Part shown: one piece after another, positions 23,198 to 32,329 of the stretch
Position numbering within the stretch: the first letter of the stretch is position 1
Layout: each line of letters opens with the position of its first letter
NCBI RefSeq assembly: GCF_001708505.1
Contig: NZ_CP015992.1
Location: 6,076,001 to 6,140,000 of the forward strand
Origin: Pseudomonas sp. TCU-HL1
GTDB taxonomy: Bacteria > Pseudomonadota > Gammaproteobacteria > Pseudomonadales > Pseudomonadaceae
DNA length: 64,000 nucleotides
Direction: 5' to 3'
Program-made: the position numbers and the translations under genes
Notes under the pieces: model-generated
Databases searched by the model: none
What the model was told of the DNA's origin: nothing
Seen by the model: only the letters and a program-made list of their open reading frames with translations

Positions 23198-23868
23198 ATC
23201 CAGCCTCGCTCCGCCATCGACAACGGCTCACCCGCACCCACGATGAAATGGTCGAGCACCCGCACGTCGATCAGCGCCAGTGCTTCCTGGAGACGACGAG
23301 TCAGCTGGCGATCGGCTTCGCTGGGCTCGGCGACGCCCGAAGGATGGTTGTGACTGAGGATAAGCGCCGCCGCGTTGTGCGCCAGGGCGCGCTTCACCAC
23401 CTGGCGCGGGTAGACGCTGGCGCCGTCGATGGTGCCGTGGAACAGCACCTCGAAGGCCAGCACCCGGTGCTTGGCATCGAGGAACAGGCAAGCGAACTGT
23501 TCGTGATGGGAATGGCGCAGTTGCGCCTTGAGAAAATCACGCACGGCCTGCGGGTTTTCCAGCGCGGAGTCGCGGCGCAACCCTTCAGCCAGGTGGCGAC
23601 GGGCCATTTCCAGAACGGCCTGAAGCTGGGCGAACTTGGCCGGGCCGAGGCCGAGGTGCTGGCTGAAGTCCTGCAGTTCGGCCTCCAGCAGCGCGCGCAG
23701 GCTGCCGAAATCGTTGAGCAAGTGACGAGCCAGGTCCACGGCGCTACGGCCGGCCACACCTGTGCGCAAGAATATGGCGAGCAGCTCGGCGTCGCTCAGG
23801 GCCGCCGCGCCCAGTTCAAGAAGCTTCTCCCGCGGACGCTCTGCCGCAGGCCAATTACGGATGCTCAT
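23194..23868 (-). CDS. radC: RadC/JAB-domain protein
   Basis: A 224-residue RadC-family protein. The N-terminal helix-hairpin-helix-like part (WPAAERPREKLLELGAAALS, then DAELLAIFLRTG) precedes a JAMM metalloprotease-like domain with the motif AALILSHNHPSGVAEPS and a conserved glutamate in FEVLFHGTIDGASVYPR. Despite the name, a direct DNA repair role is doubtful and the true function is unknown. Length and motif set are complete. Divergent from coaBC by 137 bases. Confidence 0.93.
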   Translation of the reverse strand: MSIRNWPAAERPREKLLELGAAALSDAELLAIFLRTGVAGRSAVDLARHLLNDFGSLRALLEAELQDFSQHLGLGPAKFAQLQAVLEMARRHLAEGLRRDSALENPQAVRDFLKAQLRHSHHEQFACLFLDAKHRVLAFEVLFHGTIDGASVYPRQVVKRALAHNAAALILSHNHPSGVAEPSEADRQLTRRLQEALALIDVRVLDHFIVGAGEPLSMAERGWI

Positions 23869-24005
23869 GACACCTCCATGGTTGAGCCGCGCCGCTGTTC
23901 CAGTGCGGTCGCTGTGCTATCTTAACCCACCTTTTTTGCGCGGCGATCGGCCTGGGGAGGCGCCTTCGCCGCAGCGCACCGTCAACCTCCATAAAAGGCA
24001 GGCCT

Positions 24006-25214
24006 ATGCAGCGGCTCTATCGGAAACGCATCCTCTTGGGCGTGGGCGGCGGCATTGCTGCCTACAAGAGCGCTGAGCTGGTTCGCCGGCTCCGCGACCA
24101 GGGTGCGGAGGTCCGCGTGGTAATGACCCAGGGCGGCCGCGAGTTCATCACCCCCCTGACCCTCCAGGCCCTTTCCGGGCACCCCGTCCACCTCGAACTG
24201 CTCGACTCTGCCGCCGAAGCGGCGATGGGCCATATCGAACTGGCCCGCTGGGCAGACCTGGTTCTGATCGCACCGGCCACCGCCGACCTGATGGCGCGCC
24301 TGGCCCAAGGTATGGCGGACGACCTGCTGACGACCCTGGTGCTGGCCACCGACGCCCCCGTGGCGCTGGCCCCGGCCATGAACCAGGCCATGTGGCGCGA
24401 CCCGGCCACCCAGGCCAACCTGGAAATCCTCGCCAAGCGCGGCTTGCGCCTGTTCGGCCCGGCAGCGGGCAGCCAGGCCTGCGGCGACGTCGGCCTCGGC
24501 CGCATGCTGGAGGCCGAGGAACTGGCCCAACGCGCCGCCGACTGCTTCGAGCACCGCGCCCTCACCGGCCGCCACGTGCTGATTACCGCAGGACCGACCC
24601 AGGAAAACATCGACCCGGTGCGCTACATCACGAACCACAGCTCAGGGAAGATGGGCTTCGCCCTGGCCGAAGCCGCGGTGGAGGCTGGCGCCAAAGTCAC
24701 TCTGATCACCGGCCCGGTGCATCTGCCCACGCCGGATCGGGTCAACCGCATCGACGTCGTCAGTGCCCGCGACATGCTTGCCGCCTGCGAAGCCGCCATG
24801 CCCTGCGACCTGCTCATCGCCGCCGCCGCCGTAGCCGACTACCGCCCGGAAGTGGTCGCACAGCACAAGATGAAGAAAGACCCGACCAGCGGCGAAGGGC
24901 TGCTGCTGCAGCTGGTACGCAACCCCGATATCCTCGCGACGCTCGCCAGCCGACCCGATCGCCCGTTCAGCGTGGGCTTCGCCGCCGAAACCGAGAACCT
25001 GCTCGAGTACGCCTCGCGCAAACTCAAGGACAAGAACCTCGACCTGATCGTTGCCAATGACGTGGCCAACCCCACCATCGGCTTCAACAGCGAGGAAAAC
25101 GCCATCACGGTCATCGACCGGGAACTGGCGCAGACCAGCTTCGCCCAGACCAGCAAAGGCAAGATCGCCCGCCAGCTGATCACCTTCATCGCCGACCGCC
25201 TCAACCAGGCCTGA
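24006..25214 (+). CDS. coaBC: Bifunctional phosphopantothenoylcysteine decarboxylase/synthase
   Basis: A 402-residue two-domain enzyme for two steps of coenzyme A synthesis. The N-terminal flavin decarboxylase (CoaC, residues 1-190) has GVGGGIAAYKSAELVRRL, the catalytic histidine in AAMGHIELARWAD, PAMNQAMW and the active-site cysteine in GSQACGDVGLGRM. The C-terminal CoaB synthase has ITAGPTQENIDPVRYITN, NHSSGKMGFALAEAA and a lysine in MKKDPTSGEGLLL. It is followed 6 bases later by dut, so they are co-transcribed. Confidence 0.96.
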   Translation: MQRLYRKRILLGVGGGIAAYKSAELVRRLRDQGAEVRVVMTQGGREFITPLTLQALSGHPVHLELLDSAAEAAMGHIELARWADLVLIAPATADLMARLAQGMADDLLTTLVLATDAPVALAPAMNQAMWRDPATQANLEILAKRGLRLFGPAAGSQACGDVGLGRMLEAEELAQRAADCFEHRALTGRHVLITAGPTQENIDPVRYITNHSSGKMGFALAEAAVEAGAKVTLITGPVHLPTPDRVNRIDVVSARDMLAACEAAMPCDLLIAAAAVADYRPEVVAQHKMKKDPTSGEGLLLQLVRNPDILATLASRPDRPFSVGFAAETENLLEYASRKLKDKNLDLIVANDVANPTIGFNSEENAITVIDRELAQTSFAQTSKGKIARQLITFIADRLNQA

Positions 25215-25220
25215 GACTCC

Positions 25221-25676
25221 ATGCACTCATTGCAAGCCAAGATCCTCGACTCCCGCATCGGCAGCGAATTCCCGCTGCCGCAGTACGCCACCCCGGGCTC
25301 CGCCGGCCTCGACCTGCGCGCCATGCTCAAGGAAGAAGTCGTCCTGGAGCCGGGCCAGACCATTCTCATCCCCACCGGCCTGTCGATCTACATCGCCGAT
25401 CCCGGCCTGGCGGCGCTGATTCTGCCGCGCTCGGGGCTCGGCCATAAGCACGGCGTGGTACTCGGGAACCTGGTCGGCCTGATCGACTCCGACTATCAGG
25501 GTGAACTGATGGTGTCCTGCTGGAACCGCGGCCAGACCGCCTTCCGCATCGCCATTGGCGAGCGCATCGCCCAGCTGGTCCTGGTGCCCGTGGTCCAGGC
25601 GCACTTCGAGCTGGTTGAGGAGTTCCACGAAAGCGAGCGTGGCGCAGGCGGTTTCGGTCACACCGGCAGCCACTGA
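25221..25676 (+). CDS. dut: dUTP diphosphatase
   Basis: A 151-residue trimeric dUTPase that hydrolyses dUTP to dUMP. All five motifs are visible: GSAGLDLRAM, PRSGLGHKHGVVLGN, GLIDSDYQGELMVS with the catalytic aspartate, GERIAQLVLVPV, and C-terminal RGAGGFGHTGSH. It begins 6 bases after coaBC and lies 38 bases before algC, giving a likely coaBC-dut-algC-argB run on the plus strand. Confidence 0.97.
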   Translation: MHSLQAKILDSRIGSEFPLPQYATPGSAGLDLRAMLKEEVVLEPGQTILIPTGLSIYIADPGLAALILPRSGLGHKHGVVLGNLVGLIDSDYQGELMVSCWNRGQTAFRIAIGERIAQLVLVPVVQAHFELVEEFHESERGAGGFGHTGSH

Positions 25677-25714
25677 CAGCCCAACACCAGGACGAATCGC
25701 CCAGGAGACGTTGA

Positions 25715-28306
25715 GTGAAACTCTTCAAGCGCAGCAGCAAGGACGCCGCCAACGGATCGACCAGCAAGCGGACCGATGCCACGTCCGCTCGCAAAGGCTC
25801 TGACGACCTGATCCCCGGCGCGCTCGCCGCCCTGGCTGGCGTAGCCGCTGCCGGCGCCCTGCTTTGGTTCGGGACCCTCGGCCCCGCCGAGCAGAGCCGC
25901 ATCGACCAGCTCAGCCAGGCCTGGGGCGGCAGCCAGGCGGCAACCCTGCGCCAGGCCATCACTCAACTTCAGGCCGATACCACGGCCGCCGCCCACGATC
26001 CAGGCCTGATCGACGCCCTCAACAGCGGCGACGCCAGCCAGTTGATGGCCGCCGAGCGGGGTCTGGGCTATCGCGACGGCGTGATCGACGCGCACCTCAA
26101 CCTGCCCGGCCAGGCCCAGCAGAACACCCAGCGCGCCGCGCCCATGAACTTTGCGGCCCTGGACATGCTGCGTCGCCTGGAAAACGGCCAGCAACCCAGC
26201 CCGGAAGCCTACAAGGTGGGCCAACGCTGGCTGGTGTATAGCGCCGCGCCGCTACGCCTGAACGGACAGAGCGCGCCCCAGGGCACCCTGCTGCTGGTCT
26301 TCGATCTGGAACGCCTGTTGCGCAGCCTACCGTCGCTGCCGGCAGACATCGGACAGCTGCAACTGGCCCAGCAGTTCACCAATGCTCCGGTCCAGGTGCT
26401 AGCCCAGCGCGGCGCGGCCGCCAATGCCACTCCGCTGGCCCTGGACAGCGGCAACCCGAACTGGACGCTCAGTTTCACTCCAGGCCAGTCCCTGACCGCA
26501 TCGCACCTGTCCCCCCTGATGCTGGCATTGGCCGCGCTGCTCGCCCTTGGTGGTGCGATAGCCGGCCTGAAGCTCAGCCAGGGCGTGTTGCAGCGCAAGC
26601 TGCGCGATGACACCCAGCAGCTGAATCAACTGCTGCAAGAACTCTCGAACGGCAAGAGCGTCAAAGCCTTCAGTCTGCGCCTGCCGGCGCTGGACAGCCT
26701 GGCCCAGGCGCTCGCCCGCCAACCCAGGCGCAAACCCGAGCCGGCGCCGAACAACGGCCTGACCCAGGCGGTCGCCAGCAACCCCGTTGCCCAGGCACCT
26801 GCCCGACCGGCCGAACTGGCCGACCCAGTATTCCAAGATACCGACATTCTCGATATCGACATCCTCGACGAAGACCAGGACCTCCTGGGATTGGAGCAAG
26901 CCCCCGCCATGACCAGCATCGAACAGATCGCCCCCACCCTGCCCGCCAGCATTTTCCGCGCGTATGACATCCGCGGCGTGGTCGGCGATACCCTCACCAC
27001 CGAGACCGCCTACTGGGTCGGCCGCGCCATCGGCTCGGAGAGCCTGGCTCGCGGCGAGCCCTGCGTCTCGGTCGGCCGCGATGGCCGCCTGTCCGGCCCC
27101 GAACTGGTCCAGGCACTGATCCAGGGCCTGCTGGACTGCGGCTGCCAGGTCACTGACGTCGGCATGGTACCGACCCCCGCGCTCTACTACGCCGCCAACG
27201 TGCTCGCCGGAAAATCCGGCGTGATGCTCACCGGCAGCCACAACCCGCCGGACTACAACGGCTTCAAGATCATGGTGGCAGGCGAAACCCTGGCCAACGA
27301 ACAGATCACCGCCCTGCACACCCGCATCCAGAACAATGACCTGGCCAGCGGCGCGGGCAGCGTCGAAGCGGTCGACGTGCTGGACCGCTACTTCCGCGAA
27401 ATTCGCGACGACATCGCCCTGGCCAAGCCCATGAAAGTGGTCGTGGACTGCGGCAACGGCGTGGCCGGCGTGATCGCTCCGCAACTGATCGAAGCCCTGG
27501 GCTGCACCGTGATCCCGCTGTTCTGCGACGTCGACGGCACCTTCCCCAACCACCATCCGGACCCGGGCAAGCCCGAGAACCTGGAAGACCTGATCGCCAA
27601 GGTGAAGGAAGAAAAGGCCGACCTGGGCCTGGCCTTCGACGGCGACGGCGACCGCGTCGGCGTGGTGACCAACGAAGGCACCATCATCTACCCCGACCGC
27701 CTGCTGATGCTGTTCGCCAAGGACGTTGTATCGCGCAACCCGGGCGCCGACATCATCTTCGACGTGAAGTGCACCCGCCGCCTGACCTCGCTCATCAGCG
27801 GCTACGGCGGCCGCCCGGTGATGTGGAAGACCGGCCACTCGCTGATCAAGAAAAAAATGAAGGAAACCGGCGCGCTGCTGGCCGGCGAGATGAGCGGTCA
27901 CATCTTCTTCAAGGAACGCTGGTACGGCTTCGACGACGGCATCTACAGCGCCGCCCGCCTGCTGGAAATCCTCAGCCAGGATAAGCGTGACGCCGAACAT
28001 GTGTTCTCGGCCTTCCCCAAGGACGTCTCCACTCCGGAAATCAACATCACCGTCACCGACGAGAGCAAGTTCCGCCTGATCGAGCGCCTGCAGCGCGAAG
28101 CCAGCTGGGGCGAAGCCAATCTCACCACCCTCGATGGCGTGCGTGTCGATTATCCGAAGGGCTGGGGCCTGGTCCGCGCCTCCAACACGACGCCTGTGCT
28201 GGTGCTGCGTTTCGAGGCCGACACCGAGGAAGAGCTGGAGCGCATCAAGCAGGTGTTCCGCAGCCAGCTCACCCTCATCGCCCCTGAACTCAACTTGCCG
28301 TTCTGA
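25715..28306 (+). CDS. algC: Phosphomannomutase/phosphoglucomutase with N-terminal membrane domain
   Basis: An 863-residue protein. Residues 399-863 are the PMM/PGM enzyme, with the phosphoserine loop GVMLTGSHNPPDYNGFK, the metal site AFDGDGDRVG, the sugar loop GEMSGHIFF and the phosphate site RASNTTPVLVLRFE. It makes mannose-1-P and glucose-1-P for alginate, LPS and rhamnolipid. Residues 1-398 form an N-terminal extension with two membrane segments (about 34-54 and 266-286), a periplasmic region between them, and a Pro/Ala-rich linker. A methionine at residue 399 (26909) is the start of the classically studied short form. The start is a GTG at 25715 with CAGGAGA 6 bases upstream. Confidence 0.95.
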   Translation: MKLFKRSSKDAANGSTSKRTDATSARKGSDDLIPGALAALAGVAAAGALLWFGTLGPAEQSRIDQLSQAWGGSQAATLRQAITQLQADTTAAAHDPGLIDALNSGDASQLMAAERGLGYRDGVIDAHLNLPGQAQQNTQRAAPMNFAALDMLRRLENGQQPSPEAYKVGQRWLVYSAAPLRLNGQSAPQGTLLLVFDLERLLRSLPSLPADIGQLQLAQQFTNAPVQVLAQRGAAANATPLALDSGNPNWTLSFTPGQSLTASHLSPLMLALAALLALGGAIAGLKLSQGVLQRKLRDDTQQLNQLLQELSNGKSVKAFSLRLPALDSLAQALARQPRRKPEPAPNNGLTQAVASNPVAQAPARPAELADPVFQDTDILDIDILDEDQDLLGLEQAPAMTSIEQIAPTLPASIFRAYDIRGVVGDTLTTETAYWVGRAIGSESLARGEPCVSVGRDGRLSGPELVQALIQGLLDCGCQVTDVGMVPTPALYYAANVLAGKSGVMLTGSHNPPDYNGFKIMVAGETLANEQITALHTRIQNNDLASGAGSVEAVDVLDRYFREIRDDIALAKPMKVVVDCGNGVAGVIAPQLIEALGCTVIPLFCDVDGTFPNHHPDPGKPENLEDLIAKVKEEKADLGLAFDGDGDRVGVVTNEGTIIYPDRLLMLFAKDVVSRNPGADIIFDVKCTRRLTSLISGYGGRPVMWKTGHSLIKKKMKETGALLAGEMSGHIFFKERWYGFDDGIYSAARLLEILSQDKRDAEHVFSAFPKDVSTPEINITVTDESKFRLIERLQREASWGEANLTTLDGVRVDYPKGWGLVRASNTTPVLVLRFEADTEEELERIKQVFRSQLTLIAPELNLPF

Positions 28307-28327
28307 TCCGTGTCACTGGAGCCCAGC

Positions 28328-29233
28328 ATGACCCTCAGCCTTGACGCTGCTTCCCACGTCGCCCAGGTCCTGTCCGAAGCGCTGCCCTATATCCGCCGCT
28401 TCGTCGGCAAGACCCTGGTGGTCAAGTACGGCGGCAACGCCATGGAAAGCGACGAACTGAAGGCCAGCTTCGCTCGCGATGTGGTGCTGATGAAGGCCGT
28501 CGGCATCAATCCGGTGGTGGTGCATGGCGGCGGCCCGCAGATCGGCGACCTGCTCAAGCGCCTGTCCATCGAAAGCCACTTCATCGACGGCATGCGCGTC
28601 ACCGACGCGCAGACCATGGATGTGGTGGAGATGGTCCTGGGCGGCCAGGTGAACAAGGACATCGTCAACCTGATCAACCGCCACGGCGGCAGCGCCATCG
28701 GCCTGACCGGCAAGGATGCCGAGCTGATCCGCGCGAAGAAGCTCACCGTCACCCGCCAGACCCCGGAGATGACTCAGCCGGAGATCATCGACATCGGCCA
28801 TGTGGGCGAGGTCGCCAGCGTCAACACCGACCTGCTGAACATGCTGGTAAAGGGCGACTTCATCCCGGTGATCGCCCCCATCGGCGTCGGCGCCAACGGC
28901 GAGTCCTACAACATCAACGCTGACCTGGTGGCCGGCAAGGTGGCCGAGGCGCTCAAGGCCGAGAAGCTGATGCTGCTGACCAACATCGCCGGCCTGATGG
29001 ACAAGCAGGGCCAGGTGCTCACCGGCCTGTCCACCGAGCAGGTCAACGACCTGATCGCCGACGGCACCATCTACGGCGGCATGCTGCCGAAGATCCGCTG
29101 CGCACTGGACGCGGTGCAGGGTGGCGTGAACGCCGCGCACATCATCGATGGCCGCGTACCTCACGCCGTGCTGCTGGAGATCTTCACCGACAGCGGCGTC
29201 GGTACCCTGATCACCAACCGCAAGCGTCACTGA
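28328..29233 (+). CDS. argB: Acetylglutamate kinase
   Basis: A 301-residue kinase phosphorylating N-acetylglutamate in arginine synthesis. Key blocks are the glycine-rich VKYGGNAMESDELK, NPVVVHGGGPQIGDLLKRL, DIVNLINRHGGSAIG and LNMLVKGDFIPVIAPIG. The start at 28328 gives the standard length; 18 extra bases to 28310 are not conserved. It is 22 bases after algC and followed by a clear terminator. In Pseudomonas, ArgB is feedback-inhibited by arginine; the N-terminal helix needed for this (LDAASHVAQVLSEALPYI) is present. Confidence 0.97.
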   Translation: MTLSLDAASHVAQVLSEALPYIRRFVGKTLVVKYGGNAMESDELKASFARDVVLMKAVGINPVVVHGGGPQIGDLLKRLSIESHFIDGMRVTDAQTMDVVEMVLGGQVNKDIVNLINRHGGSAIGLTGKDAELIRAKKLTVTRQTPEMTQPEIIDIGHVGEVASVNTDLLNMLVKGDFIPVIAPIGVGANGESYNINADLVAGKVAEALKAEKLMLLTNIAGLMDKQGQVLTGLSTEQVNDLIADGTIYGGMLPKIRCALDAVQGGVNAAHIIDGRVPHAVLLEIFTDSGVGTLITNRKRH

Positions 29234-29250
29234 GCGGAGCGACACCCAGA

Positions 29251-29280
29251 CAGGCCGGAGCGATCCGGCCTGTTCCATTT
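29251..29280 (+). terminator. Intrinsic terminator after argB
   Basis: CAGGCCGGA pairs with TCCGGCCTG over a 4-base loop, followed by TTCCATTT. Confidence 0.8.
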
Positions 29281-29292
29281 GAGGAGCCGGAA

Positions 29293-29736
29293 ATGGCCAC
29301 GCTGTCCCGCGATGCGTTCAGTTTCTTCCACCCCTTGCGCGTGCGCTGGGCCGAAGTGGACCCGCAGGGCATTGTCTTCAACGGTAACTACCTGACGTAC
29401 GCAGACGTTGCCATCACCGAATATTTCCGCGCCCTGGACGTCGCCTATCCGGCCGACCTGCTCAAGGATGGCGGTGACTTCTTCGCGGTGAAGACCCTGC
29501 TGGAATACCTGGCGCCGGCACGCTTCGACGACGCACTCGACATTGGCGTGCGCGTCAGCCGCCTGGGTGGCGCCAGCCTGGCGTTCGAACTGGGCATCTG
29601 GCGCGGCGGCGAGCAGCTGACCTCAGGCGAAGTGATCTACGTGCATGCCGATGCCGCCAGCCGCAAGAGTCTGCGACTGCCGGAATGGCTGAGAGAGAGG
29701 GTCCGGGGCTTCGAGCGTTTAGTCCCGTCTGGCTGA
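29293..29736 (+). CDS. Acyl-CoA thioesterase, 4HBT hot-dog family (YbgC-like)
   Basis: A 147-residue hot-dog fold thioesterase. The active-site signature is RVRWAEVDPQGIVFNGNYLT, where the aspartate-proline and the downstream YADVAITEYFR helix are typical of 4-hydroxybenzoyl-CoA thioesterase relatives. The second half has DALDIGVRVSRLGGASLAFE. It hydrolyses acyl-CoA esters; the natural acyl group is not known. GAGGAG lies about 7 bases before the ATG. It converges with the DUF4124 gene, with a GC hairpin (29747-29768) between them. Confidence 0.88.
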   Translation: MATLSRDAFSFFHPLRVRWAEVDPQGIVFNGNYLTYADVAITEYFRALDVAYPADLLKDGGDFFAVKTLLEYLAPARFDDALDIGVRVSRLGGASLAFELGIWRGGEQLTSGEVIYVHADAASRKSLRLPEWLRERVRGFERLVPSG

Positions 29737-29746
29737 CGATCTGGCA

Positions 29747-29768
29747 GGCCGCCTCGAACAGGGCGGCC
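29747..29768. terminator. Hairpin between convergent genes
   Basis: GGCCGCC and GGCGGCC with an 8-base loop between the thioesterase and DUF4124 gene ends. It lacks a T-tract. Confidence 0.45.
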
Positions 29769-29770
29769 AG

Positions 29771-30361
29771 CTAGCGGGTGCCGCCGAGAAGTTCGGCCAA
29801 CCGCGCGCGGTCGGCGGCATAGCTCGCCTTCGCCGCCGCGCGGTCCTTTTCGTACCGGGCGATGTCCTTGTCGAGGCCCTTCTGCTGGTCGCGCAGGTTG
29901 TCGATCTGCTCTACCAGGTGGGTCGGAACCTCGCGTCCCGCCCGCTCACTTTCCGCCGCCTGGCTCTGCAGGTTGGACTGCTGGGTACGCAGCGACTGCT
30001 GATTGCCACGGGCAACGCCGATCAGGCCATCCAGCTCGGCCATCTTGCGCTCCAGGGCACGGTCGATATCCTCGACACTGGTGTAGAGCCGCAACAATTG
30101 TGCATCAGAGCTGGCGCGGGCCTTTTCATCCAACTGGCGCTGCATCGCCTCACGGCTGGGTGCAGGCGGGATCACACGCATGACCCGCCCTTGCTCGTTG
30201 AGCACCTCATAACCCTTGCCGATGTACTCCGGCGGCACGCCCTGGCGGTCCAGTACGGTCACGCCCTTGTCGTCGACATAGCGATACAGCTCCGCCGCCC
30301 CGGCCAACGCGGGCAACAGTGACCCCAGCAGGCCAAGGAAGAGTGCGGGGGGCTTGAGCAT
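29771..30361 (-). CDS. DUF4124 domain exported protein with coiled coil
   Basis: A 196-residue protein with a signal peptide ending PALAGAA. A DUF4124 segment follows (ELYRYVDDKGVTVLDRQGVP), a short beta domain found at the N-terminus of many Pseudomonas envelope proteins. From about residue 80 the chain is strongly helical and charged (SSDAQLLRLYTSVEDIDRAL, then LIGVARGNQQSLRTQQSNLQ), a likely coiled coil. It lies 21 bases downstream of pyrE on the same strand. Its function is unknown; an envelope or cell-wall scaffold role is a guess. Confidence 0.8.
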   Translation of the reverse strand: MLKPPALFLGLLGSLLPALAGAAELYRYVDDKGVTVLDRQGVPPEYIGKGYEVLNEQGRVMRVIPPAPSREAMQRQLDEKARASSDAQLLRLYTSVEDIDRALERKMAELDGLIGVARGNQQSLRTQQSNLQSQAAESERAGREVPTHLVEQIDNLRDQQKGLDKDIARYEKDRAAAKASYAADRARLAELLGGTR

Positions 30362-30382
30362 TAGGACTCCCAGTCCGGACAG

Positions 30383-31024
30383 TCAGATACCAAAGTTGGC
30401 GCGATAGGTTTCCACGGCGGGCAGGTGCTTCTTCAGCTCGGCGTCACCCGCCAGGTACTCCAGTACCTGTTCAAGCGACACGATGCTGACCACCGGCATG
30501 CCGAAGTCACGCTCCACTTCCTGTATAGCCGAAAGTTCGCCCTGGCCGCGTTCCTGACGGTTCAGCGCGATCAGTACGCCGGCTGCCTGGGCCTTCTGCG
30601 CCTCGATGATCTGCATCACTTCGCGGATGGCTGTGCCAGCGGTGATCACGTCATCAATGATCAGTACGCGACCGGCAAGCGCCGCACCGACCAGGGTGCC
30701 GCCTTCGCCGTGATCCTTGGCTTCCTTGCGATTGAAGCACCACGGAATGTCGATCTGATGATGCTCGGCCAGCGCCACAGCGGTAGCGGCTGCCAGGGGA
30801 ATGCCCTTGTAGGCCGGGCCGAACAGCACATCAAAAGGAATGCCGCTGTCGACTACGGCGGCGGCATAGAATCGACCGAGCTGGGCGAGCGCCAGGCCAC
30901 TGTTGAACAGGCCGGCGTTGAAGAAATAGGGGCTGGTACGCCCGGACTTGAGAGTGAACTCACCGAAACGCAGTACTCCGCGCTCAATGGCAAAGCGAAT
31001 GAAATCGCGTTGGTACGCCTGCAT
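30383..31024 (-). CDS. pyrE: Orotate phosphoribosyltransferase
   Basis: A 213-residue enzyme converting orotate and PRPP to OMP in pyrimidine synthesis. The PRPP loop is VLIIDDVITAGTAIREV, and the N-terminal FGEFTLKSGRTSPYFFNAGL is the OPRTase signature. FGPAYKGIPLAAATAVAL and CFNRKEAKDHGEGG are conserved. It is divergent from crc across 80 bases, the same arrangement as in P. aeruginosa by recollection. Confidence 0.97.
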   Translation of the reverse strand: MQAYQRDFIRFAIERGVLRFGEFTLKSGRTSPYFFNAGLFNSGLALAQLGRFYAAAVVDSGIPFDVLFGPAYKGIPLAAATAVALAEHHQIDIPWCFNRKEAKDHGEGGTLVGAALAGRVLIIDDVITAGTAIREVMQIIEAQKAQAAGVLIALNRQERGQGELSAIQEVERDFGMPVVSIVSLEQVLEYLAGDAELKKHLPAVETYRANFGI

Positions 31025-31104
31025 GAAAAGCCTCGGACGGCACGGATTTAGCTAAAAAGAAAGAGCTCGGGTATCATACACGCACGTGTTTTTGGGGGCC
31101 ATTT

Positions 31105-31884
31105 ATGCGGATCATCAGCGTGAACGTGAATGGTATTCAAGCGGCAGCCGAGCGGGGACTCCTCAGCTGGCTGCAAGCGCAGAATGCCGACGTGATCTGC
31201 CTGCAAGACACACGTGCCTCCGCCTTCGACCTGGACGACCCTGCCTTCCAACTGGATGGTTATTTCCTCTATGCCGGCGATGCCGAAGTGCCTGCCCAAG
31301 GTGGCGTGGCGCTCTATTCGCGGTTGCAACCCAAGGCGGTTATCTGGGGACTCGGATTCGAGTCCTGCGATCGGTACGGACGCTACTTGCAGGCAGATTT
31401 CGACAAAGTGAGCATCGCCACCCTGCTGCTGCCTTCCGGGCAAGGCGGGGACGAGAACCTGAACCACAAGTTCAAGTTCATGGACGACCTCACCCATTAT
31501 CTGAACAAGCAGCGCCGCAAGCGCCGCGAGTACATCTATTGCGGCTCGCTCTACGTCGCCCACCAGAAGCTGGACGTGAAGAACTGGCGCGACTGCCAGC
31601 AGATCCCTGGCTTCCTGGCGCCTGAGCGCGCCTGGATGGACGAGGTGTTCGGCAACATGGGTTATGTGGACGCCCTGCGCGAAGTCAGCCGCGAAGGTGA
31701 CCAGTTCAGTTGGTGGCCGGATAGCGAACAGGCCGAGATGCTCAACCTCGGCTGGCGCTTCGACTACCAGGTGCTCACGCCGGGCCTGCGCCGCTTCGTG
31801 CGCAGCGCCAAGCTGCCGCGTCAGCCGCGCTTCTCCCAGCATGCGCCGCTGATCGTCGACTACGACTGGTTGCTCAGCGTGTGA
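31105..31884 (+). CDS. crc: Catabolite repression control protein Crc
   Basis: A 259-residue protein with the exonuclease III/endonuclease fold, working with Hfq to block translation of catabolic mRNAs when preferred carbon sources are present. The start MRIISVNVNGIQAAAERGLL is typical. The nuclease residues are altered: VICLQDTRASAF has Asp where ExoIII-type enzymes have Glu, and SQHAPLIVDYDW replaces the catalytic S/GDHxP. RRKRREYIYCGSLYVAHQK is the Crc-specific form of the central block. Length matches Crc exactly. Confidence 0.96.
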   Translation: MRIISVNVNGIQAAAERGLLSWLQAQNADVICLQDTRASAFDLDDPAFQLDGYFLYAGDAEVPAQGGVALYSRLQPKAVIWGLGFESCDRYGRYLQADFDKVSIATLLLPSGQGGDENLNHKFKFMDDLTHYLNKQRRKRREYIYCGSLYVAHQKLDVKNWRDCQQIPGFLAPERAWMDEVFGNMGYVDALREVSREGDQFSWWPDSEQAEMLNLGWRFDYQVLTPGLRRFVRSAKLPRQPRFSQHAPLIVDYDWLLSV

Positions 31885-31891
31885 TCCAGGC

Positions 31892-31925
31892 AAGAAAAAG
31901 CCGGCTCGAAAGCCGGCTTTTTCTT
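31892..31925. terminator. Bidirectional intrinsic terminator between crc and the DUF4870 gene
   Basis: A near-perfect inverted repeat AAGAAAAAGCCGGCT with its complement around a short CGA-centred loop. A- and T-tracts on both sides allow it to stop both convergent genes. Confidence 0.9.
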
Positions 31926-31939
31926 GTCCGCGATTCGAG

Positions 31940-32305
31940 CTACTTCACCAGCCGCCAGCAGAAGGGGTAGCGATAGGCCTGCCCCTCATTGGCCTTGATC
32001 CCGGCGATGATGGTCAGCACTAGCGCACCGATGCTAACCAGTCCAAGCAGCGGGAAGCCAATCACCACCAGCATCAGCAGGAAGCACAGCACCACGGCCA
32101 GCGCCACGGTGATCTGGAAGTTCAGCGCTTCCTTGCCCTGGGCATCGACGAAGGGGTCGAGGTCCTTCTTGATCTGCCAGACGATCAACGGACCGAGCAG
32201 ATTGCCGAAGGGGAACACCAGGCCGAGGAAGGCGGAGAAATGGCAGAACATCGCCCATTGCCGTACTTCCCGGTTCGGCTCCTGATACTGAGTTGGTTCG
32301 TCCAT
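31940..32305 (-). CDS. DUF4870 (Tic20-like) membrane protein
   Basis: A 121-residue small membrane protein. The motif FCHFSAFLGLVFPFGNLLGP, then IVWQIKKDLDPFVDAQGKEA and LNFQIT is the DUF4870 signature. Three to four hydrophobic segments are visible, including VALAVVLCFLLMLVVIG and GLVSIGALVLTIIAGI. It lies 24 bases downstream of rph on the same strand. No function is established for the family. Confidence 0.85.
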   Translation of the reverse strand: MDEPTQYQEPNREVRQWAMFCHFSAFLGLVFPFGNLLGPLIVWQIKKDLDPFVDAQGKEALNFQITVALAVVLCFLLMLVVIGFPLLGLVSIGALVLTIIAGIKANEGQAYRYPFCWRLVK

Positions 32306-32329
32306 ACCCGCTTCCTCGTGGCTTTGGTG

